Shown one piece after another: positions 26,994 through 39,824 of a DNA stretch of 64,000 nt (the first letter of the stretch is position 1; each line of letters begins with the position of its first letter). The position numbers were made by a program, and so were the translations under genes. Origin of the DNA: Deinococcus actinosclerus (lineage in GTDB: Bacteria > Deinococcota > Deinococci > Deinococcales > Deinococcaceae); assembly GCF_001507665.1 (NCBI RefSeq), contig NZ_CP013910.1, positions 1,921,501 through 1,985,500 on the forward strand, in the 5' to 3' direction. The notes beneath the pieces are model-generated. The model was not told where the DNA came from. It was given only the letters and a program-made list of their open reading frames with translations, and did not search any database.

Positions 26994-27749
26994 GTGGACA
27001 GCCTGAGCCTGCCGCTGGCCGTCACGCTGGCCGTCCTCGCCGCGTACTGGCTGGGCCGCGTGATCCGCGCCGCCCGCATGCGCCTCGCGCCGCGCGTGAC
27101 GTACTGGGCCGCCCCGGGCCTGGGCGCGCTGCTGCTGGCGCCGATGCTGGACGTCCCCGCCCTGTTCGGCGTGGGCGCGGGCCTGATGCTGCTCGCCGAG
27201 TACTGGCCGCAGGCGTTCGTGCCGACCCGCACCCGCCCCAGTCCCGGCTGGCCGTTCGTGGTGACCCTGCTGGGCACCGGCCTGGGCGTGAACGTCCTGC
27301 GCGGCAGCACCGACCCCTGGATCACGGCGGTCAGCGCCGCGCTGCTCCTGGCGGGGCTGGCGGGCCTGCTGGCCGCCGCCGCGTATCGCCCCTGGCCGGT
27401 CACGCCGGCCCTGACCTTCGCCGCGCGCTGGAAGACCGTCACCACGCCCGACTGGCCGGAGCTGACCGTCACCCTCAGCGAGCGCGGCGCGCACCTACGC
27501 AACGTGTCGGGCCGCGCGCTGCGCATGGCCGGCTGGTCCCCTGCCGGACTGAACGCGTGGTACCCCGTCCGCACGCCCGCCGGGGAGGCCGTGCAGGAAC
27601 TCGCCGCCGGGCAGGAGGCCCTGCTGCCCGTCCACGGGCACGACCACGGGGTGCGCGTCTGGTACGCCCCTGCACGCGGCGAGGCCACCCACCTGTTCCG
27701 CGCCGACTGGACCCCCACGGCCCACGCCGAGGACCGCGTCCTGAACTGA
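26994..27749 (+). CDS. membrane protein of unknown function
   Basis: A 251-residue protein. The first 125 residues hold about five hydrophobic segments (SLPLAVTLAVLAAYWLG, GLGALLLAPMLDVPAL, PFVVTLLGTGLGVNVL, AVSAALLLAGLAGLL). The remainder is a soluble domain with beta-strand character (ELTVTLSERGAHLRNVSG, GVRVWYAPARGEATHLFR). No family is recognised. The GTG start lies 13 bases after moaB, so cotranscription is likely. A terminator at 27773-27804 ends the unit. Confidence 0.65.
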   Translation: MDSLSLPLAVTLAVLAAYWLGRVIRAARMRLAPRVTYWAAPGLGALLLAPMLDVPALFGVGAGLMLLAEYWPQAFVPTRTRPSPGWPFVVTLLGTGLGVNVLRGSTDPWITAVSAALLLAGLAGLLAAAAYRPWPVTPALTFAARWKTVTTPDWPELTVTLSERGAHLRNVSGRALRMAGWSPAGLNAWYPVRTPAGEAVQELAAGQEALLPVHGHDHGVRVWYAPARGEATHLFRADWTPTAHAEDRVLN

Positions 27750-27772
27750 ACCCGAACTGGGGACTGGCCCGG

Positions 27773-27804
27773 AACGCCGCCCGGCAAACAGAGCGGGCGG
27801 CGTT
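27773..27804 (+). terminator. terminator after the moaB unit
   Basis: Eleven-base perfect arms (27773-27783 and 27794-27804) around a ten-base loop. There is no T-run. Confidence 0.6.
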
Positions 27805-28009
27805 CTGGCGGACGGGTCGTCCGACCGGAAGACCTGAATCGTCACCCCGTGATTTGCCCTGTGGCCCCCCCGCGTGGCAGGATGACGGGTCACGCGCTCA
27901 GCGCGACCGGGCCAGGTCGGCCCACCGGGCACGCCCCGCCTCTCAAGCCTCACCTCAAGACACGGCCCCCGCCCCCACCTGTGCGGCGTGCAGGCCGACA
28001 GGATCACCC
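27805..28009 (+). promoter_or_regulatory. long untranslated leader before the DEAD-box helicase gene
   Basis: About 200 bases without a gene. It contains small perfect hairpins, such as GGTCG/CGACC near 27815-27826 and CGCG/GCGCG near 27893-27906. No TANNNT box sits at the start codon, so unlike most genes here this one should carry a long leader. Long structured leaders are usual for cold-shock RNA helicase genes; that role is inferred. Confidence 0.3.
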
Positions 28010-29500
28010 ATGACCCAGCACACCCGCGCGCCCCGCCGCGCCAGCAGCACCTCCGCCGCCAGCACCGCCCCCGCCCCCACCGTGCGCGACTGGCAGACCC
28101 TCCTGGGCGACCGCACGCCCACTCCCGTGCAGGCGCAGGCGATTCCCGCCCTGCTGGACGGCCGGGACGTCATCACGACCGCCCGCACCGGCAGCGGCAA
28201 GACCCTCGCGTTTCTGATCCCCGCCGCCGCGCGCGGCATCGGCATGCGCCCCACGCGCGGCATGCAGCCCGAGGCCCTGGTCATCACGCCCACGCGCGAA
28301 CTCGCCGTGCAGATCCGCGACGTCGCCACCGAACTCGGCATGACCGCCGGGCGCATCACGGGCGGCATCACCCCCGGGCAGACGACCCGCGAGGCGACCG
28401 GCAAGGGCCTGATCACCGGCACGCCCGGCCGCCTGAAGGACCTCATCGGGCGCGGCGAGCTGCGGCTGAACAACCTGCGCTACGTCGTCCTCGACGAGGC
28501 CGACGAGCTGCTCTCGCTGGGCTTCCTGCGCGACGTGGGTGACATCCTGCGCCACGCCCGCGACCAGCAGCCGCAGGGCCGCACGCTGCAGATCGCCATG
28601 GCCTCCGCCACGTTCCCCGCCGAGATCCGCGACGTCGCGCAGCGCTTCATGCACGACCCCGCGCGCATCGACGTGGCCCCCACCCCCGGCGCGGACGCCA
28701 CCGGCGACATCCTGGGCGGGGTCAGCACCGCCACGCACCTCCTGCACCACACCACCAAGGACGCCCTCCTGACCGACGCGGCCCGGCACACCCGCGCCGC
28801 GCTGAAAGAACCCGGCGGCTGCGTCGTGCTGTTCAGCCGCACCAAACACCTCGTCAAGCGCCGCGCCCAGCACCTCGGCGACCTGCTGCCCGGCGAGCAG
28901 GTCAGCCCGCTCGAAGGGAACATGGACCAGAAGAAGCGCGAGCGCACCATGCAGGCGCTCCGTGACGGGCAGTCCCGCATCCTGGTCGCCACCGACATCG
29001 CCGGACGCGGCATTGACCTGCCCGAGGTGCGCCTCGTGATTCACCTGGACGTCGCCGCCACCGCCGAGGATCACGTGCACCGCTCGGGCCGCACCGCCCG
29101 CGCCGGACGCGACGGCACCAACCTGATCCTCCTGGCGCCCGAACAGCGCGCCCTGTGGCAGGGCATCCGCCGCAAGCTGCCCGCCGCGCTGCAACCCCCC
29201 GCCACGCCCGAGGAACGCCAGATCGACCCCGAAGTGCAGGAAAAACGCGGCCAGGGTCGCGGGCAGGGCCAGAGTCAGGGTCGCGGCGGACAGCCGGGCC
29301 GGGGCGCCGGACAGCAGCCGCGCAGCGCGCAGGGCGGCAGCCAGGGCCAGCGGCAGGGGGCTCCCCGTCAGGGCCAGCAGGGCGGTGGGCGCAGCGAAGG
29401 GCGCCCGCAACGCAGTGAGGGCCGTCCCCAGCAGCGCCAGGACACCCCGGGGACCGGCGCCGGCCGCGTCGGCCCGCAGCGCCCCAAACGCCGCCGCTGA
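28010..29500 (+). CDS. DEAD-box ATP-dependent RNA helicase
   Basis: A 496-residue helicase. Motifs in order: Q-motif (TPTPVQAQAIP), I TARTGSGKT (about residues 60-68), Ia PTRELA, II DEAD, III SAT, then in domain 2 HRSGRTARAGR (VI). From about residue 400 it has a low-complexity Gln/Gly/Arg tail (GRGQGQSQGRGG type), an RNA-binding extension common in CshA/DeaD/RhlE-type proteins. It unwinds RNA in ribosome assembly or mRNA turnover, especially in the cold. The ATG at 28010 fits homology; the upstream open frame is GC-rich noise. A strong terminator follows. Confidence 0.92.
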   Translation: MTQHTRAPRRASSTSAASTAPAPTVRDWQTLLGDRTPTPVQAQAIPALLDGRDVITTARTGSGKTLAFLIPAAARGIGMRPTRGMQPEALVITPTRELAVQIRDVATELGMTAGRITGGITPGQTTREATGKGLITGTPGRLKDLIGRGELRLNNLRYVVLDEADELLSLGFLRDVGDILRHARDQQPQGRTLQIAMASATFPAEIRDVAQRFMHDPARIDVAPTPGADATGDILGGVSTATHLLHHTTKDALLTDAARHTRAALKEPGGCVVLFSRTKHLVKRRAQHLGDLLPGEQVSPLEGNMDQKKRERTMQALRDGQSRILVATDIAGRGIDLPEVRLVIHLDVAATAEDHVHRSGRTARAGRDGTNLILLAPEQRALWQGIRRKLPAALQPPATPEERQIDPEVQEKRGQGRGQGQSQGRGGQPGRGAGQQPRSAQGGSQGQRQGAPRQGQQGGGRSEGRPQRSEGRPQQRQDTPGTGAGRVGPQRPKRRR

Positions 29501-29509
29501 GCAGCCCCA

Positions 29510-29552
29510 CAGCGCCCCAGTCGAACGAGGACTGGGGCGCTGATTTTCTCAT
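29510..29552 (+). terminator. helicase terminator
   Basis: Thirteen-base perfect arms (29510-29522 and 29530-29542) around a seven-base loop, followed by ATTTTCTCATTT. Confidence 0.9.
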
Positions 29553-29618
29553 TTCCTCTTCCAGCAGAGCACCTGCGCCGCATGCCGACGACCGGCTGTG
29601 ATACATCCTGAACATCCC

Positions 29619-30386
29619 ATGATGCGCCGCACCATCCTCCTGTGTACCCTGCTCGCGACCTCCGCTCACGCCGCGCCGAGTGGCTTCATCGGGCAGTCCG
29701 TCTTCACTCTCTCCCGACAGCTCCTCCAGCTGCCCCCGGACCAACCCCAGTTGGACGCCGTCTGCGATGAGGGTGTCCGGATCGCCCTTCAACCGGACCA
29801 CACGACAGCACAGACCTGGCCCCAGCTCAGCCAGACGAAATGGGTCCTGCCCAAGGTCTACGAGGACGGTCGGTACACCATCCGTCTGCACGGCGCACCC
29901 GAACAGATACTGGTCAGTTGCTACATGGAAGCCCTGCGCCTACAGAAGCTCCAGGCAGAGGGCCGATTCGATCCGGCCATTCACCGATTCGGACCCCTGA
30001 CCCGCGCACCCCTGATTCTTGATGTACAGGGACCCGGACCGGATGACACCACCTACGCTCTCGCCTCACTCAGCGCGCGGCTCATGAACGACGCGGGTGA
30101 CGAAGTGTGGATCAAGACGTTCTCCGGACTGAACACGGCCCAGCCCACCTGGGACACCCCGAACAAGGAACGGTACTGGCCTCTCAAGGCCCACTTCAAT
30201 CTCATCGACCGGGAGTCCGACGAGCGCACACGCGCCGCATTTCAGCAGGCCACCCTGCTCCGACTGGTCCTGGCCTACATGGATGACCAGATCATCCTGG
30301 ACTTCGACCAAGTAATCGCGAGACAGCTCTGTACCGGACATCTTCAGGTTGAGGCTGTGCTGGACGCAAAATTCCTGAACGTATGA
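29619..30386 (+). CDS. secreted protein of unknown function, 3' end altered by an insertion sequence
   Basis: A 255-residue protein with a signal peptide (MMRRTILLCTLLATSAHA) and a soluble body rich in Gln, Asp and Trp; two Cys residues could form a disulfide. No family is recognised. Its last 20 codons lie inside the IS element: the reading frame crosses the left target duplication at 30318-30326, enters the inverted repeat and stops at 30386. Before insertion the frame would have run into the terminator at 31543, so either the original stop lay there or the gene had already decayed. Codon use is less extreme than in neighbours. Confidence 0.6.
   Translation: MMRRTILLCTLLATSAHAAPSGFIGQSVFTLSRQLLQLPPDQPQLDAVCDEGVRIALQPDHTTAQTWPQLSQTKWVLPKVYEDGRYTIRLHGAPEQILVSCYMEALRLQKLQAEGRFDPAIHRFGPLTRAPLILDVQGPGPDDTTYALASLSARLMNDAGDEVWIKTFSGLNTAQPTWDTPNKERYWPLKAHFNLIDRESDERTRAAFQQATLLRLVLAYMDDQIILDFDQVIARQLCTGHLQVEAVLDAKFLNV
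30318..30326. repeat. 9-bp target duplication, left copy
   Basis: GCGAGACAG directly before the left inverted repeat, repeated exactly at 31531-31539 after the right one. An intact duplication indicates a simple, fairly recent insertion. Confidence 0.93.
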
Positions 30387-31530
30387 TCGGTCGCGAATCG
30401 GCACAACAAACGGCGGTGTTTTGGGTGTGTGACCATCCCAGAACCCGCCGATCTCCAGCGTACTGAACTCACCCGCCATTTCAAAGCCTGCGTGCCCTTC
30501 CTGCGCCACGACACGCTGCAGCGTGTCGTGGACGTGATCTTCGCGATGGTGACCGCGAGGAGCGTGAACCAGAGTGACCTGTGCGCCCACCTGCCTGGGG
30601 CACGCTCCCTCGACGCGAAGAAACGCCGGGTGGAACGAGGGTGCCGGGATCCCCAGCTGACCGGACCGGTGTTCCTGGCCTTCCTGCTGGCCCTGCTGCC
30701 CCCTGGGAAACTTCTGCTCAGCATGGACCGGACGACCTGGGAGCGTGGCGAGTCGCCCCTGAACCTCTTGGTCCTCGGCGTCGTGTTGCACGGGTACACG
30801 GTGCCGCTCGTCTGGACCGCTCTCGATCACGACGGCAACAGCGGCACGGTCCGGCGCATCCAATTGGTCTCACGACTCCTGAAGGCCCTTCCAGCGGGCC
30901 GCTGGAAGGGCCTGGTCGCTGACCGGGAGTTCATCGGTGGGGAGTGGTTCCGCTTCCTGAGGCGCAAGGGCATCAAACGGGCCATTCGCATCCGAAAGAA
31001 CGCTGTGGTCGACGAGCTGCGCGTGGACGCGTGGTTCGGTGATCTGAAGGTTGGAGAAGTCCGGTGCATGGCTGAGAAGGCGTACGTCTACGGTGAGGTG
31101 ATGCAGGTCGTGGCCACCAGGTCCCCTGCGGGGGACCTGGTGGCCATTGCCACAGATTTCAGCGTGTGGGACACCTGCGTGCTGTACCGGGCTCGCTGGT
31201 CGGTAGAGTGCACGTTCGCGAGCCTCAAGGTCCGCGGGTTCGATGTGGAGCGGACCGGCATCACCCGCCCGGACCGGCTGGAACGTCTGTTCGGGCTGGT
31301 CGTCCTGGCCTGGATCAGCTGCCTCAGGGTGGGCGTGTGGCTCCAGGCGCAGGTTCCGGTCAAGGTGAAGGCTCATGGCCGGGCGGCCATGAGCCTCGTG
31401 CGGTACGGCGCGGAGCGGCTGTGCCATGCCCTGCGGTGGAATCTCCCCGAGTTACCCGCACTGATCAGGCTGCTGAGCACGCCATTTCACGCGCCAGGCG
31501 CGGCTTGAAGGCAAGATGTCCGGTACAGAG
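30327..31530 (+). mobile_element. IS4-family insertion sequence, complete
   Basis: A 1204-bp element bounded by perfect 18-bp terminal inverted repeats (30327-30344 and 31513-31530; outer sequence CTCTGTACCGGACATCTT) and a 9-bp target duplication. It carries one transposase gene occupying most of its length. Intact ends, gene and duplication suggest it could still move. It landed at the 3' end of a secreted-protein gene, a few bases before a terminator shared with secA. Confidence 0.95.
30429..31508 (+). CDS. IS4-family DDE transposase
   Basis: A 359-residue transposase. The catalytic triad is visible: Asp100 (LLSMDRTTW), Asp165 (GLVADREFIGG) and Glu260 in YRARWSVECTFASLK, which also gives the IS4 signature Y-(2)-R-(3)-E-(6)-K (Tyr253, Arg256, Glu260, Lys267). 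The long beta insertion between the second Asp and Glu is normal for the family. GTG start; the frame is uninterrupted from end to end of the element, so the enzyme is probably functional. It catalyses cut-and-paste movement of the surrounding element. Confidence 0.95.
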   Translation: MTIPEPADLQRTELTRHFKACVPFLRHDTLQRVVDVIFAMVTARSVNQSDLCAHLPGARSLDAKKRRVERGCRDPQLTGPVFLAFLLALLPPGKLLLSMDRTTWERGESPLNLLVLGVVLHGYTVPLVWTALDHDGNSGTVRRIQLVSRLLKALPAGRWKGLVADREFIGGEWFRFLRRKGIKRAIRIRKNAVVDELRVDAWFGDLKVGEVRCMAEKAYVYGEVMQVVATRSPAGDLVAIATDFSVWDTCVLYRARWSVECTFASLKVRGFDVERTGITRPDRLERLFGLVVLAWISCLRVGVWLQAQVPVKVKAHGRAAMSLVRYGAERLCHALRWNLPELPALIRLLSTPFHAPGAA

Positions 31531-31539
31531 GCGAGACAG
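31531..31539. repeat. 9-bp target duplication, right copy
   Basis: GCGAGACAG immediately after the right inverted repeat, identical to 30318-30326. Confidence 0.93.
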
Positions 31540-31542
31540 CAA

Positions 31543-31586
31543 AGACGCGCACTCCCGTTCCCAGGAGTGCGCGTCTCGTTTTGTTC
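31543..31586. terminator. bidirectional terminator downstream of secA
   Basis: Thirteen-base perfect arms (31543-31555 and 31564-31576) with an eight-base loop. CGTTTTGTT follows on the plus strand. It lies between the convergent IS-hit gene and secA and starts three bases from the target duplication. Confidence 0.88.
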
Positions 31587-31592
31587 TCTGTC

Positions 31593-34202
<2,610 letters not shown>

Positions 34203-34364
34203 GACAAGCGAGTATAACGCGCGGGCCGGGCGCGGCGCGGCGTGATTTCAGTGAGGGGCACGTAAGCAACTTGAGCGGTTTTCGCTCAGGGAGCATGAAC
34301 GTCCGCTCCATGCGCGGTGAAGGGGGCAGGCGCGTCACTCATGCGCGGCCCTTATCCTGCGCCC

Positions 34365-34820
34365 ATGAACCTGAAAGTCCTGCCTGCCCTGCTGGCCCTG
34401 CCGCTGCTGGGCGCCTGCGCGCCCCTGGCCTCCCTGCTCGCGAACTCCGAGACCGAGGGGCCCAGGCCCCGCACCGCCGGCCCGCTCACGGTCGGGCAGA
34501 CCTGGACGGTCAGCGGGCCGGTGGACGGCGGGACCGTCACGCAGTCGGTGAACATCACCGATCTGGTGGACGTCGCCGACGGCACCGCCAGCGTGAACGG
34601 CCGCGATCAGGCCGACGCGTTCAGTACGGGCCGCGCGGGCTTCACCATCGCCACGTACGACGGTGTCCGCCGCACCCTGCGCTTCGACTGGATCGGCGAG
34701 AACGGGGCGGCCTACACCTGCCGCATCACCACCCTGCTGTCCCAGCCGTACCAGGGTGAACTGACCCTGAAGACGGGGGGCCGCACGGCGACCGGCACCT
34801 GCTCGGCTGTCAGCAACTGA
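34365..34820 (+). CDS. small lipoprotein of unknown function
   Basis: A 151-residue lipoprotein: signal MNLKVLPALLALPLLGAC with lipobox LGAC and acylated Cys18. The mature part begins with a polar spacer and a beta-rich domain (LTVGQTWTVSGPVDGG, GFTIATYDGVRRTLRFDWIG) ending with two further Cys that could pair. No family is recognised; short Deinococcus lipoproteins with this layout are common. TATCCT (34353-34358) six bases before the ATG fixes the start; the open frame upstream is not coding. Confidence 0.7.
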   Translation: MNLKVLPALLALPLLGACAPLASLLANSETEGPRPRTAGPLTVGQTWTVSGPVDGGTVTQSVNITDLVDVADGTASVNGRDQADAFSTGRAGFTIATYDGVRRTLRFDWIGENGAAYTCRITTLLSQPYQGELTLKTGGRTATGTCSAVSN

Positions 34821-34829
34821 CCGTCACGG

Positions 34830-34871
34830 GGGGAGGGGGCGACCGAGCCGCACGCCGGTCGCCCCCTCCCC
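34830..34871. terminator. bidirectional terminator
   Basis: Sixteen-base perfect arms (34830-34845 and 34856-34871) around a ten-base loop, between the convergent lipoprotein and amidohydrolase genes. Confidence 0.85.
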
Positions 34872-34878
34872 TGCCGGG

Positions 34879-36045
34879 TCACCAGCGGTAGCGCTCGTCC
34901 CACGCCTCGCCCCGGCGGATGAAGGGCGCGCGGGTCCCGAGCACGCGGTGCCCGCCCTTCACGGCGGCGCGCACGATCACGCGCGGGTCGAGCCCCGGGT
35001 GCACTTCTTGCGCGAAGGCGACGTCCTCGCGCACGTCGAGGTTTCCCCCGCTGGCGACGGAATCGGTGCCCAGCGCGACCTCCACCCCGGCCGCCGCGAA
35101 GGCCGCCCAGGGGAACACGCCGCAGTCCAGGTGGTGGTTGCTGCGCGGGCAGGTCACGACGGCGCTGCCGGCCCGGGCGACCCGCGCGATGTCGTCCGGG
35201 GTGACGTTCACCATGTGGATCAGCGTGGGTTTCGCGTTCAGGACGCCCAGTTCGTCCAGGTAGCGTACGGGGGTCAGGTCGGGCTCCGGGGCGCGGCCCA
35301 TGACCTCCGCGAAGGTGTCGGGGTACAGCGCGGCCAGCCGGTTGTCCCAGATGGGTCCGCCGCCGCGCGTGTACAGGTCGTGCTCGGCGGGGTGCTCGGC
35401 CACATGGATCTGGAGGGGCAGGCCCTCCCCGGCGGCGTAGTCGCACAGCAGCCGCATCAGGCGATGGCTGACGGTGTGCGGCGTGTGCGGGGACAGGCCC
35501 ACGCGCGGCCCGCCGGGACGCTCCTGCGCGCGCCAGCCCTCGATCCGTTCGCGCACGGTCCGGAAGATCTCGTTGGCCTTTTCTGGGAAGGTACCCAGCA
35601 CCTCGTAGTACAGGACGCCGCTCAGGTCCTCACGGGGCAGCAGGGTCTCCATCACGTCCGGGGCGTGCATGTACACGATGTCGCCCACGCCGCCCGCGCC
35701 CAGCCCGGCCAGGGTGTCCGCGCCGTGCCGGGCGGCCTCGGCGCTGCGTTTCTCGCGCTGGGGCACGACCACCTCGGGAATCCAGCGGAAGTACGGCAGG
35801 GCCGTGAACTCGTACGTGCTCATGTCCAGGTGCGTGTGGGCGTTCACGGGCGGCGGCGCGATCACGGACCCCGCGCGTTCCTCCCGCGCGTGGGGATACG
35901 CGGCACGCAGCGTATCCGGGTGCCCGGTCGCCGCGACCGTCCCGCCCACCACGACCACCCCGCCGGGACTCTGCGCGCCGCCCATGCCGGTGTACAGCAC
36001 GTCGCAGGTGAGCAGGCGGGGCGTGTGCGGGTCGCTGTGGGTCAT
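34879..36045 (-). CDS. amidohydrolase, possible aminodeoxyfutalosine deaminase
   Basis: A 388-residue metal-dependent amidohydrolase of the cytosine/adenosine deaminase branch. Metal ligands: NAHTHLD (His70 and His72), HVAEHPAEHD (His) and the late GTDSVASGGNLDVREDVAF (Asp). Deinococcus makes menaquinone by the futalosine route and uses an amidohydrolase of this kind to deaminate aminodeoxyfutalosine; that assignment is plausible here but not proven, and a guanine- or cytosine-type deaminase is possible. The start at 36045 is chosen over 36054 because TAGCAT stands seven bases before it. Confidence 0.78.
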   Translation of the reverse strand: MTHSDPHTPRLLTCDVLYTGMGGAQSPGGVVVVGGTVAATGHPDTLRAAYPHAREERAGSVIAPPPVNAHTHLDMSTYEFTALPYFRWIPEVVVPQREKRSAEAARHGADTLAGLGAGGVGDIVYMHAPDVMETLLPREDLSGVLYYEVLGTFPEKANEIFRTVRERIEGWRAQERPGGPRVGLSPHTPHTVSHRLMRLLCDYAAGEGLPLQIHVAEHPAEHDLYTRGGGPIWDNRLAALYPDTFAEVMGRAPEPDLTPVRYLDELGVLNAKPTLIHMVNVTPDDIARVARAGSAVVTCPRSNHHLDCGVFPWAAFAAAGVEVALGTDSVASGGNLDVREDVAFAQEVHPGLDPRVIVRAAVKGGHRVLGTRAPFIRRGEAWDERYRW

Positions 36046-36131
36046 GCGCGCCATGCTACGCCGCGCGTGCGGGACAGACGGACCGCGCCGCGCGTGCAGG
36101 ACACGGCGGCGCGGAGGGGCTGAGCCCGGTT

Positions 36132-37535
36132 TCAGTGGGCGGTCACTTCCTGGCCCTGCTGGTCGCGGGCGAGTCTGTCCCAGTCGATGCGGCGGCGCCG
36201 CCATTCGAAGATCAGGACCTTCACGACTTCTTCCGCGCCGCGGGCGAGGAACACGCCCCAGACGCCCAGCGGTGAGTAGAGGCCCAGGCCGATGGCGAGG
36301 GGCAGGCCGACGACGAACGCGCCGACGACGTCGCCGATGATGACGCCCTTGCCGTCGGCCGCGCCGGGGAGGACGCCGCCCCCGATGATCATGTTCCGGA
36401 CCTTGAAGATCTGGAAGGCGGCGCTGATCAGGATGCCGATCAATGCGATGTGATGCACGTCGCTGCCGACGCGCGGGAACAGCGCGGGGACGATCAGGGC
36501 GCTCAGGGCGTACAGCAGCCCGAAGCCCAGCCCGGTGACGAGTCCGGCGCGGCTGATGCGCCCCAGCCACAGCTGCGCGGCAGTCGCGTCCCCGGCGCCC
36601 AGCGAGCGGCCGATGAAGACGGTGGCGGCGCTCATCAGGCCGAACGAACCCACGATGAAGATGCCTTCCAGCGTGCCGACGATCTGGCTGGCGGCCAGCG
36701 CGGCGGTGCCGACGCGGGCGTACACGGCGGCGTACAGGAACCCGCCGAGGCTCCAGGCGAACTCGGTAAACGCAATGGGCGCGCTGATGGTCAGCAGCGG
36801 CGCGGCGATGGACCGCCAGGCGTCCCGGGCGGGCAGGGTGAGCGCGGCGAGGTGGCGCGGGCCGTAGATCTGGTAGGCGAGCAGGGCGGTCTTGAGGATG
36901 TTCGCGAACACCAGCGCCCAGGCGGCGCCGACCACCCCGAGTTGCGGGAGGGGGCCGACGCCGAACACGAGGCCGTACGCCAGCAGGCTCTCGACGATGA
37001 CGGTGATGACGGTGGCGACCAGGGGGGTGCGGGCGTGCCCGAGGGAGCGCAGGGCGCCGCTGAGGATCCAGGCGAGGCTGCCGGGGATCAGGGCGAGCAT
37101 GCTGACCTGCATGTAAGGGGTGGCGGTGCGGGTGACGGCGTCCTCGCCGCCCGCGAGGCTCAGGAGGGGTCCGGCGAGCAGCACGACCGGGAGGGTCAGG
37201 AGGGCCGCGGCGAGCACGCTGGTGACGACGCTGACGGTCAGCGTCTGGTTCACGCCGGGCCGGTCGGCGGCGCCGTGGCGGCGGGCGACGAGGATGCTGG
37301 TGCCGCTGCCCAGGGCGCCCAGGGTGACGAAGAACAGGAAGCCCAGGCTGCCGCTGAGGCCGACGGCGGCGACGGCAACCGCGCCGAGCGTGCCGACGAT
37401 GATCTGGTTGATGAAGGTCAGGACGAGCTGGATGACCATTTCCAGGCTGACGGGGACGGCGATGCTGGCGATCTCGCGCGCCGGGCTCTTGATCGATTCA
37501 GTTGGGGGTGGGGTGGGGGCCGTGACGGCTGACAT
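36132..37535 (-). CDS. MATE family multidrug exporter
   Basis: A 467-residue integral membrane transporter with about twelve hydrophobic helices in two related halves, the MATE layout. Helix 1 ([20 protein letters not shown]) and its counterpart [20 protein letters not shown] begin the two halves; [11 protein letters not shown] is the typical second-half loop. MATE proteins export cationic drugs or metabolites in exchange for Na+ or H+; the substrate cannot be told. TAGGGT and GGAGG both precede the ATG on the reverse strand. It diverges from the homocitrate synthase gene. Confidence 0.9.
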   Translation of the reverse strand: MSAVTAPTPPPTESIKSPAREIASIAVPVSLEMVIQLVLTFINQIIVGTLGAVAVAAVGLSGSLGFLFFVTLGALGSGTSILVARRHGAADRPGVNQTLTVSVVTSVLAAALLTLPVVLLAGPLLSLAGGEDAVTRTATPYMQVSMLALIPGSLAWILSGALRSLGHARTPLVATVITVIVESLLAYGLVFGVGPLPQLGVVGAAWALVFANILKTALLAYQIYGPRHLAALTLPARDAWRSIAAPLLTISAPIAFTEFAWSLGGFLYAAVYARVGTAALAASQIVGTLEGIFIVGSFGLMSAATVFIGRSLGAGDATAAQLWLGRISRAGLVTGLGFGLLYALSALIVPALFPRVGSDVHHIALIGILISAAFQIFKVRNMIIGGGVLPGAADGKGVIIGDVVGAFVVGLPLAIGLGLYSPLGVWGVFLARGAEEVVKVLIFEWRRRRIDWDRLARDQQGQEVTAH

Positions 37536-37620
37536 GCCTCCACCCTACACGGCGCGGGTCAGCGGGGCATCCGCCAGGTGGCGCAGTCCAACCCCCTCTC
37601 GCCCATCTTTTCATTTGTGA

Positions 37621-38877
<1,257 letters not shown>

Positions 38878-38935
38878 GGCGGCCCGTGCAGATCACCCGC
38901 CCACCCCGCCCGGGACGCTTCGGCACAATGCCCGC

Positions 38936-39769
38936 ATGACCCCCGACCCGACCGCCGCCGCTCCCGTCCTGTACCGAGCCCTGTCCGATGGGGGCGTGGG
39001 CGGCAAGCGCGTGGCGGTCTTTCTGGACGGCGGCGATGAGCAGGCGCGGGCCGAGGCGGCCGGCGCGCCGCTGAGCGTGTTCGTGCAGGCTGCCGACCCG
39101 ACCGGATTGAGGCTGCGGGTCTTCACGCCCACGCGCGAGAAGGGCAGCAGCGACAGCGCCGCCATCGCCGCGCTGAGCGCCCTCCACACGCGAGCGGGTC
39201 TGCTGGACGTCGTGGAGGTCACGCAGGGCGACCCGGAAGCGGGGGGCGAGGTCCAGAGCGCGCAGCTGTGCGGCGGCGAGTGGGTGCTGCGCCAGGGCCT
39301 CGCCACGGCGCGGGAGGTGCAGGCGGACCTCTCCCCCACCGGGCTGGCCGGGCTGGCGGCGTGGGTGGGCAGCACGGGCCGCCCGAATCTGGTCGCAGAG
39401 CTGCCCTCGCTGGCGGCACTGGACGCCTTCATGCCGGACGACGCGGCGATCAGCGGGGTGAACCGCGCCACCGACACGACGGGCCTCGTCCTGTACACCC
39501 TGGGCGGCCCCGGGCGGGTGGACGTGAGCTTCCGGGCGTTCGGTCCCCTGAAGGGCTTTACCGAGGACGCCGCGAGCAGCAACATGCTGGCTTGCCTGAT
39601 CGGCGTGCTGGGCCGGCGCGGACAGCTGCCGCAGGACGCGAACCTGCTGCGGGCCGCGCAGCGCCGCCCCGGGCACCCCGCCCGGCTGACCGCGCAGTTC
39701 GCGCCGCTCTCGGGCGGGGTGGAAGTCTGGGTGGGCGGCCGCGCTACCCCGGCGGGCGCGGCGCCCTGA
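38936..39769 (+). CDS. divergent PhzF-like isomerase/epimerase superfamily protein
   Basis: A 277-residue protein with the double hot-dog-like PhzF/DapF fold pattern. RVFTPTREKGSSDSAAIAAL occupies the place where PhzF has FxPxxExxxCGHAT, keeping the catalytic Glu but replacing Cys-Gly-His. In the second half FRAFGPLKGFTEDAASSNML matches the family EDPATGSA block. Because the CGH motif is lost, the reaction may differ from phenazine-type isomerases. CACAAT six bases before the ATG is the likely -10 box. It stands alone between homocitrate synthase and rlmN. Confidence 0.7.
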   Translation: MTPDPTAAAPVLYRALSDGGVGGKRVAVFLDGGDEQARAEAAGAPLSVFVQAADPTGLRLRVFTPTREKGSSDSAAIAALSALHTRAGLLDVVEVTQGDPEAGGEVQSAQLCGGEWVLRQGLATAREVQADLSPTGLAGLAAWVGSTGRPNLVAELPSLAALDAFMPDDAAISGVNRATDTTGLVLYTLGGPGRVDVSFRAFGPLKGFTEDAASSNMLACLIGVLGRRGQLPQDANLLRAAQRRPGHPARLTAQFAPLSGGVEVWVGGRATPAGAAP

Positions 39770-39824
39770 GCGCAGCATGAAGACCCTCACGGAGCGGGTG
39801 GGGCCTGACCTTTAGACTGCTCCC

